64,000 bases of DNA from Bettongia penicillata ogilbyi. Taxonomy: Eukaryota > Chordata > Mammalia > Diprotodontia > Potoroidae. Below are positions 24,880 to 36,129 of this stretch, piece after piece. The stretch covers positions 3,939,175-4,003,174 of the forward strand of contig JAJHZJ010000699.1 of assembly GCA_023548195.1 (NCBI GenBank), written 5' to 3'. Below the pieces are notes generated by a model. The model ran no database searches. It was not told where the DNA came from and was given only the letters and a program-made list of their open reading frames with translations. The position numbers and the translations under genes are program-made. Positions within the stretch are counted from its first letter, which is position 1. Every line of letters starts with the position of its first letter.

Positions 24880-27800
24880 TTCCCAATTCCACAAACAGTT
24901 GTTGAGAATGTCCAAGGCATTATTGTCTTTATAAGAATCATCAAGTTATTCTGTTCATAATGAAGCGTTAATTAGATGGACAGTGTTTTGAGTTGAAACT
25001 TATTCAGGCCAGTCCCTTGGTAGTATAGGTTTGATATTAGAACAAAATGAGACATTCGTAAGTTATTCAACAGTTAACAAAAAGATCTGCTTAGCCTTAG
25101 CAGAAGAAGGATCTTTAATAAGAATAATCATCGAGTAGATTCAGCTCATTGAAACTTCTTTGCCTGAGTTACCCATCACAATCCATCAGTCAAGTATCAG
25201 AGGTCCCCTAGAGCTGCTTCGTACTCAGGTGAAGAGGACGTAATGTCTCCAATCTGAGCCTTTAATCCCCTGAGCCAACCAAGTCCCAGGGAAGGTCTTG
25301 ATAGCTTTCATGGAAAAATTATCCTAACTTTCACAGGGGCAAGGGTTAAGATCCAGCTCCTACCATAATTTACTCATGGGTGGTGAGGTCCTTAAGGTCT
25401 TATAGCTGACCTTCCACCACTGGAATGACTCAAGGGCTGCTGCTGTTACTCTGTACTATGTACATAGCCTAACACAGGTAACACTGAAGGAGGAAGAGAA
25501 AAGCTTAAAACAGGAAGAGGGGAACTAAAACAGTTTAGCAATTGTTTCCTAGTTAATGCCTTAAGGAATGACCAGTTCTGGGAGAAATCTAGGAAGGATG
25601 AAGTTCCAGGTCTACAGGATCAAGGCTTTGTGGGGAAGGTGCCAAAGCTTTCCAGTAAAGCAGCACAAGCAGGAACATGGGGGTTGCAGCAAAGATGATA
25701 CTTCTTTCATGATCACCAAGTCTCAGCATAGGTCAGAGAGAATTGTCCTGTTCCACTAGCTGGGACTCTCCCCAACTCCCTATATGGGAGACCCCATGGT
25801 GGTGGGGGAAGGGGGTAGAGATGGAGAAAATACAAAATTTTTGCCTCATGAGAAGCCTCTAAGTTGAGTCTGAGGTAATTCTCTTCCAGATTGGTGAATC
25901 TATCTTGATTTACCCTAAATTCATTTCTTTAAAAAGGGTCCTTACTTGGGGTAAGAGGGACTGTTTGATCTTGTGACTAATTTGTCTAAATTTATAAGCT
26001 CTGAAGCACTCAAACTCTATTTTTATAAAAATTATATGGCTATAATTTTAACTTTTTATACATAGGCTCCTGTTTTTTTCCCCTCAGTTTTCTTTACTTT
26101 CATTTTGTTAAGACCAGGGAGATTGAGCAGTGGAATTGCTACTTCCTCATTTTCAGCCAGCTAGCCACCTAGCTCATTTTAAAACTTCCTGTTGGTAGGA
26201 TTAAAATGGGGCGTGGGGGGAGGAGGAGGGTTTGCCTTTAAATTCTTTCATCAAGGAGTAATTAAATCATTCTCTTAATTGGTTGAGGAAGACCCCATCT
26301 AGAGGACCCTATTACCAGACCATGGATGGACTTGGGGAAGTGACTCTCTACTGGGTGCTCTGACCCTGCCTTGAGTGAGCAATAATCCAGGCCAGACCCA
26401 ATAGTCTTGGGGAGGGATTCCCCACCCCAGTGGTAAGCTGTGAAAGTGTATGACCACTCTGGAAACAATCCCAACCTCTTCTGGCCTGAGAAGAAAGCTC
26501 ATTTCAGTTTCACAAATAGGAGGGAAGGAAAAGGTTCTTACTACGAATATTCTTAGGATGAGGTCAGTCAGTCAATTTGACAATGAAAACTAAATTTTTA
26601 GGAAGTTTTAAAGGAAAGCTGGTACACATTTTGCTGAATATTCACTTACAAAGGACCTTTAAGGCCTAATTGGCTGGTTTTAGGAACTCAGAGGTTAAGC
26701 CCAGAAATTAAGAGTTGGAAGTATTGGGGAATTTACCAAAACAAACCCCGTATATTACAGTGTCAGCTGTAGGAAAAGAACTTCCACATAGCCAGAAATC
26801 AGGCAGATAGAAAATTGCCTCCTTTGATTCACAATCTGAAAGGGGGGGGAGGGAACATCTCTAGCATTTTCAGGGGGAAACTTCTCAGACGAAATAAGCC
26901 AAAGGCAGGTACCTTGGGAATCTAATTCAATTCTCTCAGGAGAAGTTCTTCCAAGGAGTGCTACTCTTGGTTGGGGACACCCCCAGGAGAAATGGGGACA
27001 GGCATAAGAGGATATGTCCTACATGATCCCCTTTGGGAAAAGGGTGGCCTCTCTTTCCAGGGATAACTAAAGAGAGAACTATTAAGTTGTGTAAAATTCA
27101 GTTTGAGAATACAAAGAGTTTAAAGAATCGTTTTGGCCAAAGTTACTTAAATTACCTAGAAATTTGCAGAATTTTATTGAACAATCTTCCAAAATCAGCT
27201 GAGGACAAAGGAACTATTAATATTGTTAAGTTCTTTCACATTCTCAGTTTTTCTCCCTGCGATAATGCTTGGCAAAATATCTAGAGGAATGGAATTTTAA
27301 CCAGCTCTTCAATCGACTAGGGACTTTTTCTAAAAGCAAAATGCACTTTAAATGGGTGAACACAGATGGCAAATTAGACTAAAGCAATTTTTACTGTTAC
27401 TAAGCTCCACATGTTATTGAAAAGATTCTAAAAGTATTAACGGAAAAATGATCTTGGGTTGACAGCAGCCCCCAGCTACAAGATGGTACCATGTTCTACC
27501 CTTACTAGACAAGACAGGTAGGATCTTGGCTCCAAAATCTCCTAAAGAAAAACTTAAGAAAAGTTCAAGTCTGACTTAATGTTGTGTCTTGTTATATGTT
27601 CTCTGTGTGTCTGTTTTGTAAATGGTGAAATTAAGTTTAGGAAGTGTGGATTCTTTACTTCAGATAGAAAGGGACCTGATACAATCAAGAAAACCTTTAA
27701 GAGAATGGGAAATAAATATCCATTTGTGTTATGCTCTTTGTGCTAACTTATAGCTAACAGATGTTTTTACCTATCTATGCCTTTTCTTTTGGTATGATCA

Positions 27801-28380
27801 ACGATTAAAAACACTTTCAAAAAAAGGCTTAAAAGAGGACAAATTTCTCTTTTTTCTCTGTTTCCAATACTGACCATGTTGGAGATTGCTGAGATGAAAG
27901 ATTAATATAGAAATTAACTGGAAACTAAGATGAAAAAAAGATTAGAAACCAATTTTGTGAAAAGGGAATAATTATTTCTTTCATTTCTAAATTATAATTT
28001 GGATGTCTTATGGGGGTACTACCAAACTCTGTAGAGTTTAATGAAAACAACAAAAACAAGACCAGTTATTCCTTAAAAGAAACCTTTTAAATGATTAGGG
28101 ATTGTTTTAAAGCTGAAGTTTTCACTTTAAGAACTGTCCTGTGAGTCATGAGATATGTTTAGGAGAGATTCAGTGAAATAGGAATTCAGGGAAGTGTTAA
28201 AATAAGAAAAATGTAGGGAATAATATAAGTGAATTTAGAATAAAACTCTTGTGAGCTTAAATAATTTTACAATTGAAAACTTAGAAAGAAAACACATTTC
28301 TAAACCTGAAAAGTTTCAGCTAGCCAATCTCTATATCCGAAGTTTGGGATATCATTCTCTGAAACTGGTTCTAATTGGGA
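24880..28380. other. Intergenic, nothing recognised
   Basis: Old, unique-looking sequence. Short open frames (25568-25759, 26262-26502 minus, 27033-27284) show no family I recognise. No LTR, SINE or LINE could be assigned with confidence. Confidence 0.4.
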
Positions 28381-28387
28381 TTTATTG

Positions 28388-28389
<2 letters not shown>

Positions 28390-28434
<45 letters not shown>

Positions 28435-28462
28435 CATACATATATATGTATATATATAAAAT
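28390..28462. repeat. (TA)n microsatellite
   Basis: About 20 TA units, then CATA and mixed TA. Confidence 0.92.
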
Positions 28463-28469
28463 TTATTTA

Positions 28470-31080
28470 TTATAGGTTTATTGCAGGAAAGAATTTTTAT
28501 TATTAGAAGACAGAATAAGAAAATTTTAAACTATCTTCAGAAAAGAATAAAAATGGGTAGAATTGGGATTTATGTCCCCTTCTGTTTACTGCTTTTAAAC
28601 AATCAGCCTGAGGATACCAGACAAGGCCTGATTGGGACTCCCGATTGAAGAAGAATACCAAAATGCTTCCCCCACCAAAAAAAAAAATCTCATTTTTGAA
28701 ATCAGAAAGCAACTGAAGGTTAGTGAAGTTTAATGATACTTTGGTAGGTTAAGTGAATTGTTAGATAAATTAGAAACAGTAAAATTTGTGTTGAAATCAA
28801 TAGTTTAGGGAAAATAAGTTCAAGTTGTATAATAAGGTAAAGAATCATTGAAGATAGAATTAAATAAGAATATGTATAAAAATAGGAATAGGAATAAATT
28901 GAGTGCATGCACATCTAATAGAGGGTACTCGGATTAGAAAAGATGAAATTAAAATGAGTATATGGTTTATAAAGGTACATAAATACTGAAATTTTGACAG
29001 GAAAAAGCAGAACTTGCAAATTATTTAAAAAACAAAATAAATGGACAATTTTGACTGATTTAAAAGGAAATAGGGAAAAAGTTATACCTTGAGTCCTTCA
29101 AAGAAAATCCAATCTCTATAAGATAATTTGAAGTACTAAAATTCCTACTAACTATATGAAGTAAAAACTCTTTAACAAAAGTAGAAATTTTAAATCAGGA
29201 CATTGTTATACTTCAAATAAAAGTATCTTTCTAATTCAAATCATTGTCAGATACATTAAACCAGGAATGTATCGATGATATTGGACACTGAAATTTGGAA
29301 TCTTGGTAGTTAATAATAGCCTTTGTAGAAGTTGAGATTTTTAAATTATTGAACTATATTTCATTTAGGTGAATAAGAAGTTAAATTAGTGTAATAAGGA
29401 TTTCTTTTCAGTTTTAACTGTTAGGAAATTAGCTCTTCTTTTGATGAGAGGCAAACATTAAATTCCTAACAGGGAAACTATAATTTTGGAAAATATCAAA
29501 ACTTTGTAAAAAAAAAAGAAGAGTTAATTAGGAACTAGTTTCATTCACAGTGAGCAAGCAACAAAATGTCAATTGCCTTTGAGAAGACAGCTCAGTGTTT
29601 CATCAGGAGTGAATAATAAAGAGGAGACTAGTATAGGAACTTACTGTAGGTAAAAGGAAAAGCAGAGAACCTTTGAGGGTACCAATATCTGTGACATCCC
29701 TGTGCCATAGCTGGACCTTGACCATTCCTCTTTGTCATGACCAAAATAGCTGAATAAATGCTTTTCCAGCATAAAAGAGGCTAACTTTGAGGAGACAGAT
29801 GACTTCTTCTCCAAAGTCATGAAATCTGGGACGCCATACTTGAGCGAGTCGTTTTGGGTGGCTATTTGCCCATCACTTACAAAAAAACCTATGTGATCAT
29901 AACTCATTCCAATTGCCCAAAAACCCTTAAAGAAATTGGCATGAACTGTGCATTTGTCACCACTAAAGAACCAAAAAGGGATTTGCTAGAGGAATTAAGT
30001 AAGTAGAAGAAAGAAAAGAGCAGTGTTACATAAGGAAAATAGAGAAGTTAAGAAGGAGTCGAAGGGTAAAGAAAGTTGAAGTCTGCATGCACTGACACAG
30101 CATAAATTCAGAGTTTGAAACTAAAGATTTCTGGAGTTTTGAAAAGATGGTTTCAGAGAGGGTCTTTCTCCCCATTGAAATAAAAAAGATTTAGGAATTT
30201 TTTTAAAGCAGAATCTTTTGATAGGTCCTACATGTCTTCCTTTCCCAATCAATATGACCATAACCTGGGCTCTGCATTAAATAGTCATACTAAAGGATTA
30301 ATAATTTAGAAAATTTAAAGGAATTGATTTAGCTCTTTGGGTAACTCAAAGAAACAAAGAAGCAGTAATGGGAAGCTGGGAGTGTCCCTATGAATTTTTT
30401 TTTCATCTGTGCCAACCAAAAATGATGGAACCTTGTGCAAAATGAAGTTTAGTGATTTCCACATCATTATAAATCAAAATTGAGTGTGCTGAAGATATTG
30501 TAATGGTAGTAAATTAGAGAACCTAATCAGTCCTTGTATGTGCAAAGGGAATGGTAAATACACCTATCTTTTAGGGGCTGTTGGGAGAAACACGTAGTTG
30601 TGAATTGCTTAACGCAATGTCGGGCTTGTGTAAATGATGAACACCATAGTGTTCAGATCTTTTAGGAATACAATTAAATAAAATGCCATCGCATTTATAG
30701 GAACTTTTCTAATTGGCATGGAATGCTAACAAAATTGAGAAAATATAGACTAAATGTTTTAAAGTATTACTAAAAACATGCTTAGGCAACTTTCAAGACA
30801 TAGAAAAAGGCTGACACATGGCAAGCACGACATAAACTACCACGATTAGCATGATAATCCCAGGGGGTAATAAGATAAATTACTTCTTATGAATTGACAA
30901 GTTTGAAAGGTATTTCACTAAATTATTATCACTTGATAGATGAGGTTTTAAGTACAAGAAGGCTAAGAGAAGGTGTTAAAGAAAGATTCTTCCTCTTTTC
31001 AATTTGAATGCTGTTACATTATAAATATATCTATTTCGATTATTGGTGTATATTTTGTTATTTTTTAACTAGAAAATAAA
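28470..31080. other. AT-rich intergenic, nothing recognised
   Basis: It lies upstream of the gypsy integrase fossil, but I find no RT, RNase H or gag motif of that element. A minus-strand open frame at 29641-29907 (88 residues) is unassigned. Confidence 0.4.
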
Positions 31081-31534
31081 GTAATAGTAATGACTTACAT
31101 CCTCTGTATCAAGAAAGGGCCTTAGAGCTGGTAAGAAACCAACTTCACTGGCCTAGGATGCCTACAGATGTCATCAAGAAATGTGAAACTTGTGCCAGAT
31201 GTATATAAAGAACAACATTACCAACTTGTTCTATATACTTGGAACACGTAAGTATCAGCGAGCCTTTCAAACTTCTCTGTATTGACTTCCTATTCCTGGA
31301 AGCAGATAAAATTATGGGTCTTATCTAGGAGGCAACTGATAATTTCATCAGGCATGCAGAAACATACCCAACTGGAAACCAAAGGCATCTACTGCTGCAA
31401 AAGTGTTATGGGAAAAGAATTTTTCAGTATATAGACTCCCTGCCAGGAAACACTCTGACTGAGGTGGAGACTTTAAGAGCAGGCTACTCAAGGAAATGTT
31501 TGCCTTGACAGGTCTCAAAATAAAAAATCTAGTG

Positions 31535-31552
31535 CTACTCTTTACCATCCTT
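31535..31552. repeat. Target-site duplication of HAL1 (left)
   Basis: CTACTCTTTACCATCCTT. It matches 34430-34447 at 17 of 18 positions. Confidence 0.92.
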
Positions 31553-31560
31553 TTTTTCAT

Positions 31561-31632
<72 letters not shown>

Positions 31633-31648
31633 TTATCTATTTATTTAT
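31561..31648. repeat. (CTAT)n microsatellite in HAL1 tail
   Basis: About 17 CTAT units plus imperfect TTTAT copies. It sits exactly at the element's 3' A-rich tail (minus strand AAATAAATAGATAG), so it probably arose from the tail. Confidence 0.92.
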
Positions 31649-32464
31649 TTAACTTTTTACATTCATTTTCACAAAATTTTGGGTTCCAAATTTTCTCCCC
31701 TTTTATCCCCTCCCCCCACCCCAATACCCCAAGCAATCTAATTTTCCCTATCTCCAGTCTGCCCTCTCTTCTGTCATCCCTCCCTTCTCTTGTCTCCATC
31801 TTCTCTTTCCTCCTGTAGGGCCAGATGACTTTCTATTCCTCCTTAACTGTATGTCTTCTTTCCTAGTAGCAACAGCAATACTAGACAGTTGTTCCTAAAA
31901 CTTTGAGTTCCAAATTCTCCCCATCCCTCCCTCCCCACCCATTCCCTTTGGGAAGGCAGGCAATTCAATATAGGCCATATCTGTGTAATTTTGCAAATGA
32001 CTTCCCTGATAATCGTGTTGTGTAAGACTAACTGAATTACCCTCCATCCTATTCTGTCCCTCATTGTTTCTCTTCTATCTTTTGATCCTGACCCTCCCCA
32101 AGTGTTGACTTCAAATTGCTCCCTCCTCCCTTTGCCCTCCCTTCCATCATCCCCCCCTGCTTGCTTATCTCCTTCCCCCCCACTTTCCTATACTGTAAGA
32201 TAGGTTTTCATACCAAAATGAGTGTGCATTTTATTCCTTCCTTTAGTCAAATCTGATGAGGGTAAACTTCTTGTTTTTTGTTTTCTTTTCCTCAGCTCTC
32301 CTCTTTATCCCTCCACTAAAAAGTCTCCTACTTGCCTCTTAAATGACATATAATTGCCCCATTCCATTTCACCCTCTTTCCTCCCACTACATTTCTCTCT
32401 CACCATTTACCTTAATTTCTTTTAAGCTACGGTCCCATCCTATTCAATTCACTCTGTGCTCTCT

Positions 32465-32505
32465 GTCTCTGTGTATGTGTGCATGTGTGTATGTGTGTGT
32501 GTGTG
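32465..32505. repeat. (TG)n tract in HAL1 3' region
   Basis: TG-rich tract with TATG and CATG interruptions, at the same relative place as in the older HAL1 at 6.84 kb. Confidence 0.85.
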
Positions 32506-32639
32506 GTCCCACCAACTACCCAGATACTGAAAAGTTTTAAGAGTTACAAATATTGTCTTTCCATGTAGAAATGTAAACAGTTCACTTCTGGTAAGTCCCT
32601 TAAGACTTCTCTTTGCTGTTTACTTTTTCATGCTTCTTC

Positions 32640-33718
32640 TCATTCTTGTGTTTGGAAGTCAAATTTTCTTTTCAGCTCTGGTCTTTTCATCAAGAATGCT
32701 TGAAAGTCCTCTGTTTCATTGAAAGACCATATTTTCCCTTGAAGTATTATACTCAGTTTAGCTGGGTAGGTGATTCTTGGTTTGAGTCCTAGTTCCTTTG
32801 CCTTCTGGAATATCCTATTCCACGCCCTTCAATCCCTTAATGTAGAAGCTGCTAGATCTTGAGTTATCCTGATTGTATTTCCACAGTACTGGAATTCTTT
32901 CTTTCTAGCTGCTTGCAAGATTTTTTCCTTGAGCTGGGAGTTCTGGAATTTGGCCACAATGTTCCTAGGAGTTTCTCTTTTTGGATCTCTTTCCGGTGGT
33001 GATCGATGGATTCTTTCAATACTTATTTTGCCCTCTGGTTCTAGAATGTCAGGGCAGTTTTCCTCAATAATTTCATGGAAGATGATATCTAGTCTCTTTT
33101 TTTGATCATGACTTTCAGGTAGTCCCATGATTTTTAAATTGTCTCTCCTGGATCTATTTTCCAGGTCAGTTGTTTTTCCCATGAGATATTTCACATTCTC
33201 TTCCATTTTTTCATTCTTTTGGTTTTGTTTGGTGATTTCTTGGTTTCTCGTGAAGTCATTAGACTCCATCTGTTCCATTCTAATTTTGAGAGAACTATTA
33301 TCTTCAGTGAGCTTTTGAACCTCTTTTTCCATTTGGCTCATTCTGCTTTTGAAAGCATTCTTCTCCTCATTGGCTTTTTGAACCTCTTTTGCCAATTGAG
33401 TGAGCCTATTTTTCAAGGTGTTATTTTCCTCAGCATTTTTTTGGGTCTCCTTTACCAGGGTATTGACCTGTTTTTCATTTCTCTTCCCAGTTTTTCCTCC
33501 ACCTGTCTAACTTGCTTTTCAAAATCCTTTTTTAGCTCTTCCAAGGCCTGAGCCCACCTGACATCCCCCTGGGGTGTCTGGGGTACTGAGTCCCCGCCCT
33601 CCACGTCTTTCCCTGATGGCAAGGATACGTCCTCGTCATCAGATCCGAAGGTCGGGATCATTTGCATTTGTTGGAAAAAACTCTCTATAGTTTTATTTTT
33701 CTTCCCTTTTCTAGGCAT
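32640..33718 (-). pseudogene. HAL1 ORF1 (L1 ORF1p-like), broken
   Basis: Encodes an L1 ORF1p-type RNA-binding chaperone of LINE ribonucleoprotein. It starts at ATG 33718 (MPRKGKKNKTIESFFQQ). A long coiled coil follows (heptad-rich LAKEVQKANEEKNAFKSR), then the RRM-like domain (RSRRDNLKIMGLPES), then the C-terminal domain (RNIVAKF, RKKEFQYCGNTIRITQDLAA, PRITYPAKLS). The span is 1079 nt. Two lesions break it: a one-base deletion in an A-run near 33480, and an in-frame TGA at 32831-32829 that replaces a codon after TLRD. The frame then continues to a TGA at 32642-32640. With few lesions, this is a fairly young copy. Confidence 0.9.
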
Positions 33719-34429
33719 TTTCCCAGCCAGTTACTTGACTTCTGAGATTCCTGTCCACCCCCGCCTAGATCCGCCCAGCTAGTGCTTGGGGTCTGAGGTT
33801 CAAATGGGCTTTCCGCAGCAAGCTTTAGTTCTGGTGCTGGGGTGGGGGCAGGGCCGCCTCCCAGGCTCAGCTCTCTCAGGGGCTTTATGCAGAGGCCTTG
33901 AGTAATAGAGCGGAGTGGGGCAGGGCCGTCTCGCAGGCTCAGCTCCCTCAGGTTATTTATGCAGAGACCTTCCATAATGAAGATTCTGCCTGCTGCTGAG
34001 GGAGTCCGGGCAGCCGCAGCTGCTGCCTCTGCTGCCGCCCACGCCTCTGCCTCCGCCGCTTCCTGCCTAGGGGGCCCGAGTCACGGAGACACTCCGCTCC
34101 CCTCCTCCAGCCCAGCCTCTCTCACTGACCTGAGTCTGCTCGGGTCAGCTTCTCTGGGGTCAGCTCACTGACCTGAGTCTGCTCGGGTCAGCTTCTCTGG
34201 GGCCGTGGCCAGGGCAGCGCTGGGGGTGGGGTCCGCTTTCCAGGGCGCGACAGACCCTGGGGACGGGTCTCCAGGGCTCTCTGGCATGGAAATCTCTTCC
34301 ACTCCGTTTCTGTACCCCTTTCAGTGGTCCAGAAGTTATGCAGATCTCTTTTTACATTAATTCTATGTGCTGTGGGTTGGAGCTTGTAAACTTGCGTCCT
34401 TCTACTCCACCATCTTGGCTCCGCCCCCT
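33719..34429 (-). promoter_or_regulatory. HAL1/L1-type 5' UTR with internal promoter
   Basis: GC- and CpG-rich leader between the L1 5' end (AAGATGGTGGAGTAGAAGG) and the ORF1 start. It holds a short tandem duplication (CTGACCTGAGTCTGCTCGGG twice, at 34128-34190). In L1 elements this region carries an internal promoter, which is inferred here. It is not a host CpG island. Confidence 0.65.
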
Positions 34430-34447
34430 CTACTCCTTACCATCCTT
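34430..34447. repeat. Target-site duplication of HAL1 (right)
   Basis: CTACTCCTTACCATCCTT, one mismatch to 31535-31552. The gypsy integrase frame resumes directly from here. Confidence 0.92.
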
Positions 34448-34649
34448 AAGGACACTCATAGGCTGAATGTTTTAATCACACACTGTTGAACATATGAGGA
34501 ATTTTGAGGCCAGAACAGAAGATTCAGTAGGGTCAACATGCATAATTTCTAGTACATGCATAGAGTGCCAATAAGAATAATGCTACAGGCTTTTGCCATA
34601 CTTGCTCAAGTTTGGGTGAGAAAGTTCCCATCGTATATGTGGGGTCTTG

Positions 34650-35380
34650 TCTGAGATAAAATTTGGGATCCCTGGAGAAATCTCTTAGAATTTTTATTTT
34701 TGAGATACCCTAGACTATGAAATCCTAGAGAAATTTGGCAATTTTTGTTAGTAAATATGTATTTGATTTTTTTCCCCAGGGATTATTTTCTCCCAAGTCA
34801 GTTTCATTGGCATAATTTGGCAAAATTTCTACTTGTCAATTGTTTGACTATTTAAGTACTGATACTTTTTGTATTATTGAATTCTGTATAAATAGCAGTA
34901 CACTGATGTGTTCTATATTATTGAATATTGTTTAAGTGCTAGTGCTAAGTCTTCTGTGAGAAATTTAGAATCACTAGACTACCTGGCAGACCAAGGTGGA
35001 GTCTACAACATGTCAGTTCTACTTCTTACATGTGGGTCAGTCAGACATACAAGGTACTGGCCATGACTCACTGTGTGGAATTTCAGGAAGGTTGGGTACT
35101 GGAAATAGCTAAAACTATTAAGGAAACAAAGGTACTGGACTTTTCTGGAACTCTCAGCTGGTAATCTCCATGAAACTGAAGAAGCATGATGCACTTTCTT
35201 TGAGATACTGGTCAACACAATTGTGGTTCTAGCAGTTATCCATGTGATGGAGAGATGGCTTCATTGTCAGATTTGGAAACAAACTGATAGCTCCCTGACC
35301 CTCCATCAGATTTATGTTGACATATTTGCAATTGCTTTTTGGCTAAGGCAGGTATTCCAGACCTTGAGCCAATTCTTTCT
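34650..35380. other. Intergenic, nothing recognised
   Basis: Follows the gypsy integrase fossil. No further gypsy motif or gene is recognised. Confidence 0.35.
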
Positions 35381-35389
35381 CAAGGGCCT

Positions 35390-36115
35390 TCAGTCTACAT
35401 GAATATTTCTTGGCCCCCCCCTTACCCCTTTCCCCACTTCCAGGGAACTGTTTGTGGCCACCAGGGCTAAGGGTGGATTATGATATAAAATTATTAGAAG
35501 GCCCTGAACTTTTGACTGGGTTAAACTACATGTCCCTGGTGCCTACTGGCAGTGCCTTCTATAAGAGCAATCTTTGCACAGCGAGTTATTCTTAGCAAAG
35601 ATCAGCACTCATATTATGATACAATTTACTAAGGAACCTTATAAACCCCTTGGCCTTTAGAATTACATATCCTTGGCATCCATCTGCCCTCTCTCTTCAT
35701 TCTCTGCAAATCTCCTTATTTTGCACATGTTTAATATTCTTAGCATGTTTGTACCTACTCCTACAGAGGGGCTCAACCATTCCTAGCCCCCTTGGAAAGC
35801 CCCTCTTACAGGTGCTGAATGGGACTTAGCTACTCCTAACCTCATCAAGAAACCCCTGGAAAACTTCCTTCCACATGCAGCCCAAACCACCTGACTCAAC
35901 ATTGCACTTGACTATGCCCCTCTCACTGAAGTATGATCATGTAACTTCACTATTATTGTTTTTAAGGCTTTATTCTTCCCTGAAGCTGCGGTTTTACCTA
36001 GATACCTGGCCCAGATTCCCCTAACTTCCTTCCCCAGTCCTGATAAATAAGCTGAAGTATCAGTCTGGTGAGTTGAGTTTTCATTTCATGGGCATCTCAG
36101 ACCTAAGTGGACATT
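35390..36115 (+). mobile_element. Possible LTR
   Basis: C-rich sequence ending with TCCTGATAAATAAGCTGAAG (an AATAAA-like signal) and TTTTCATTTCATGGGCATCT, which resembles retroviral R/U5. A single copy, with no mapped ends. Confidence 0.3.
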
Positions 36116-36129
36116 TCCAGAAGACAGCC

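Larger units (their letters stand above)
31553..34429 (-). mobile_element. Full-length half-L1 (HAL1) retrotransposon
   Basis: 2877 bp bounded by an 18-bp target-site duplication. On the minus strand it runs as follows: 5' end GGGGGCGGAGCCAAGATGGT at about 34429; a GC-rich 5' UTR to 33719; an L1 ORF1; then about 1 kb of 3' sequence. The 3' end reads TTTGGAACCCAAAATTTTG, the L1-type terminus, followed by an A-rich tail now expanded to (AGAT)n. There is no ORF2, and only about 1 kb lies between the ORF1 stop and the tail. This is the hallmark of half-L1 elements, which must borrow L1 ORF2p. Both ends are present, so it is not a 5'-truncated copy. Confidence 0.9.
31100..34645 (+). mobile_element. 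Ty3/gypsy-type integrase fossil, split by HAL1
   Basis: The left part (31100-31552) has the zinc-binding region with HPLYQERALELVRNQLHWPR and CETCARC. It then has the core with EPFKLLCIDFLFLE (first catalytic Asp), AETYPTGNQ and MFALTGLK. The right part (34448-34645) carries YHP, AECFNHTLL (aligned with the ERFNRTLL motif that contains the catalytic Glu) and NNATGF. The order matches gypsy integrases, not retroviral ones. Several stops and indels make it non-functional, and the DQG motif with the second Asp is degraded. RT, gag and LTRs of this element were not found. It may be a MamGypsy-like fossil. Confidence 0.82.

Noticed and set aside
31496..31741. 81-residue frame with YLSIYLSI repeats
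   Set aside because: It starts in the gypsy integrase remnant, then reads through the (CTAT)n tail of HAL1.
33219..33551. 110-residue plus-strand frame
   Set aside because: Antisense to HAL1 ORF1.
33719..34429. CpG-rich block as a possible host CpG-island promoter
   Set aside because: It lies inside the HAL1 element between its 5' end and ORF1, with a target duplication outside; it is the element's own 5' UTR.
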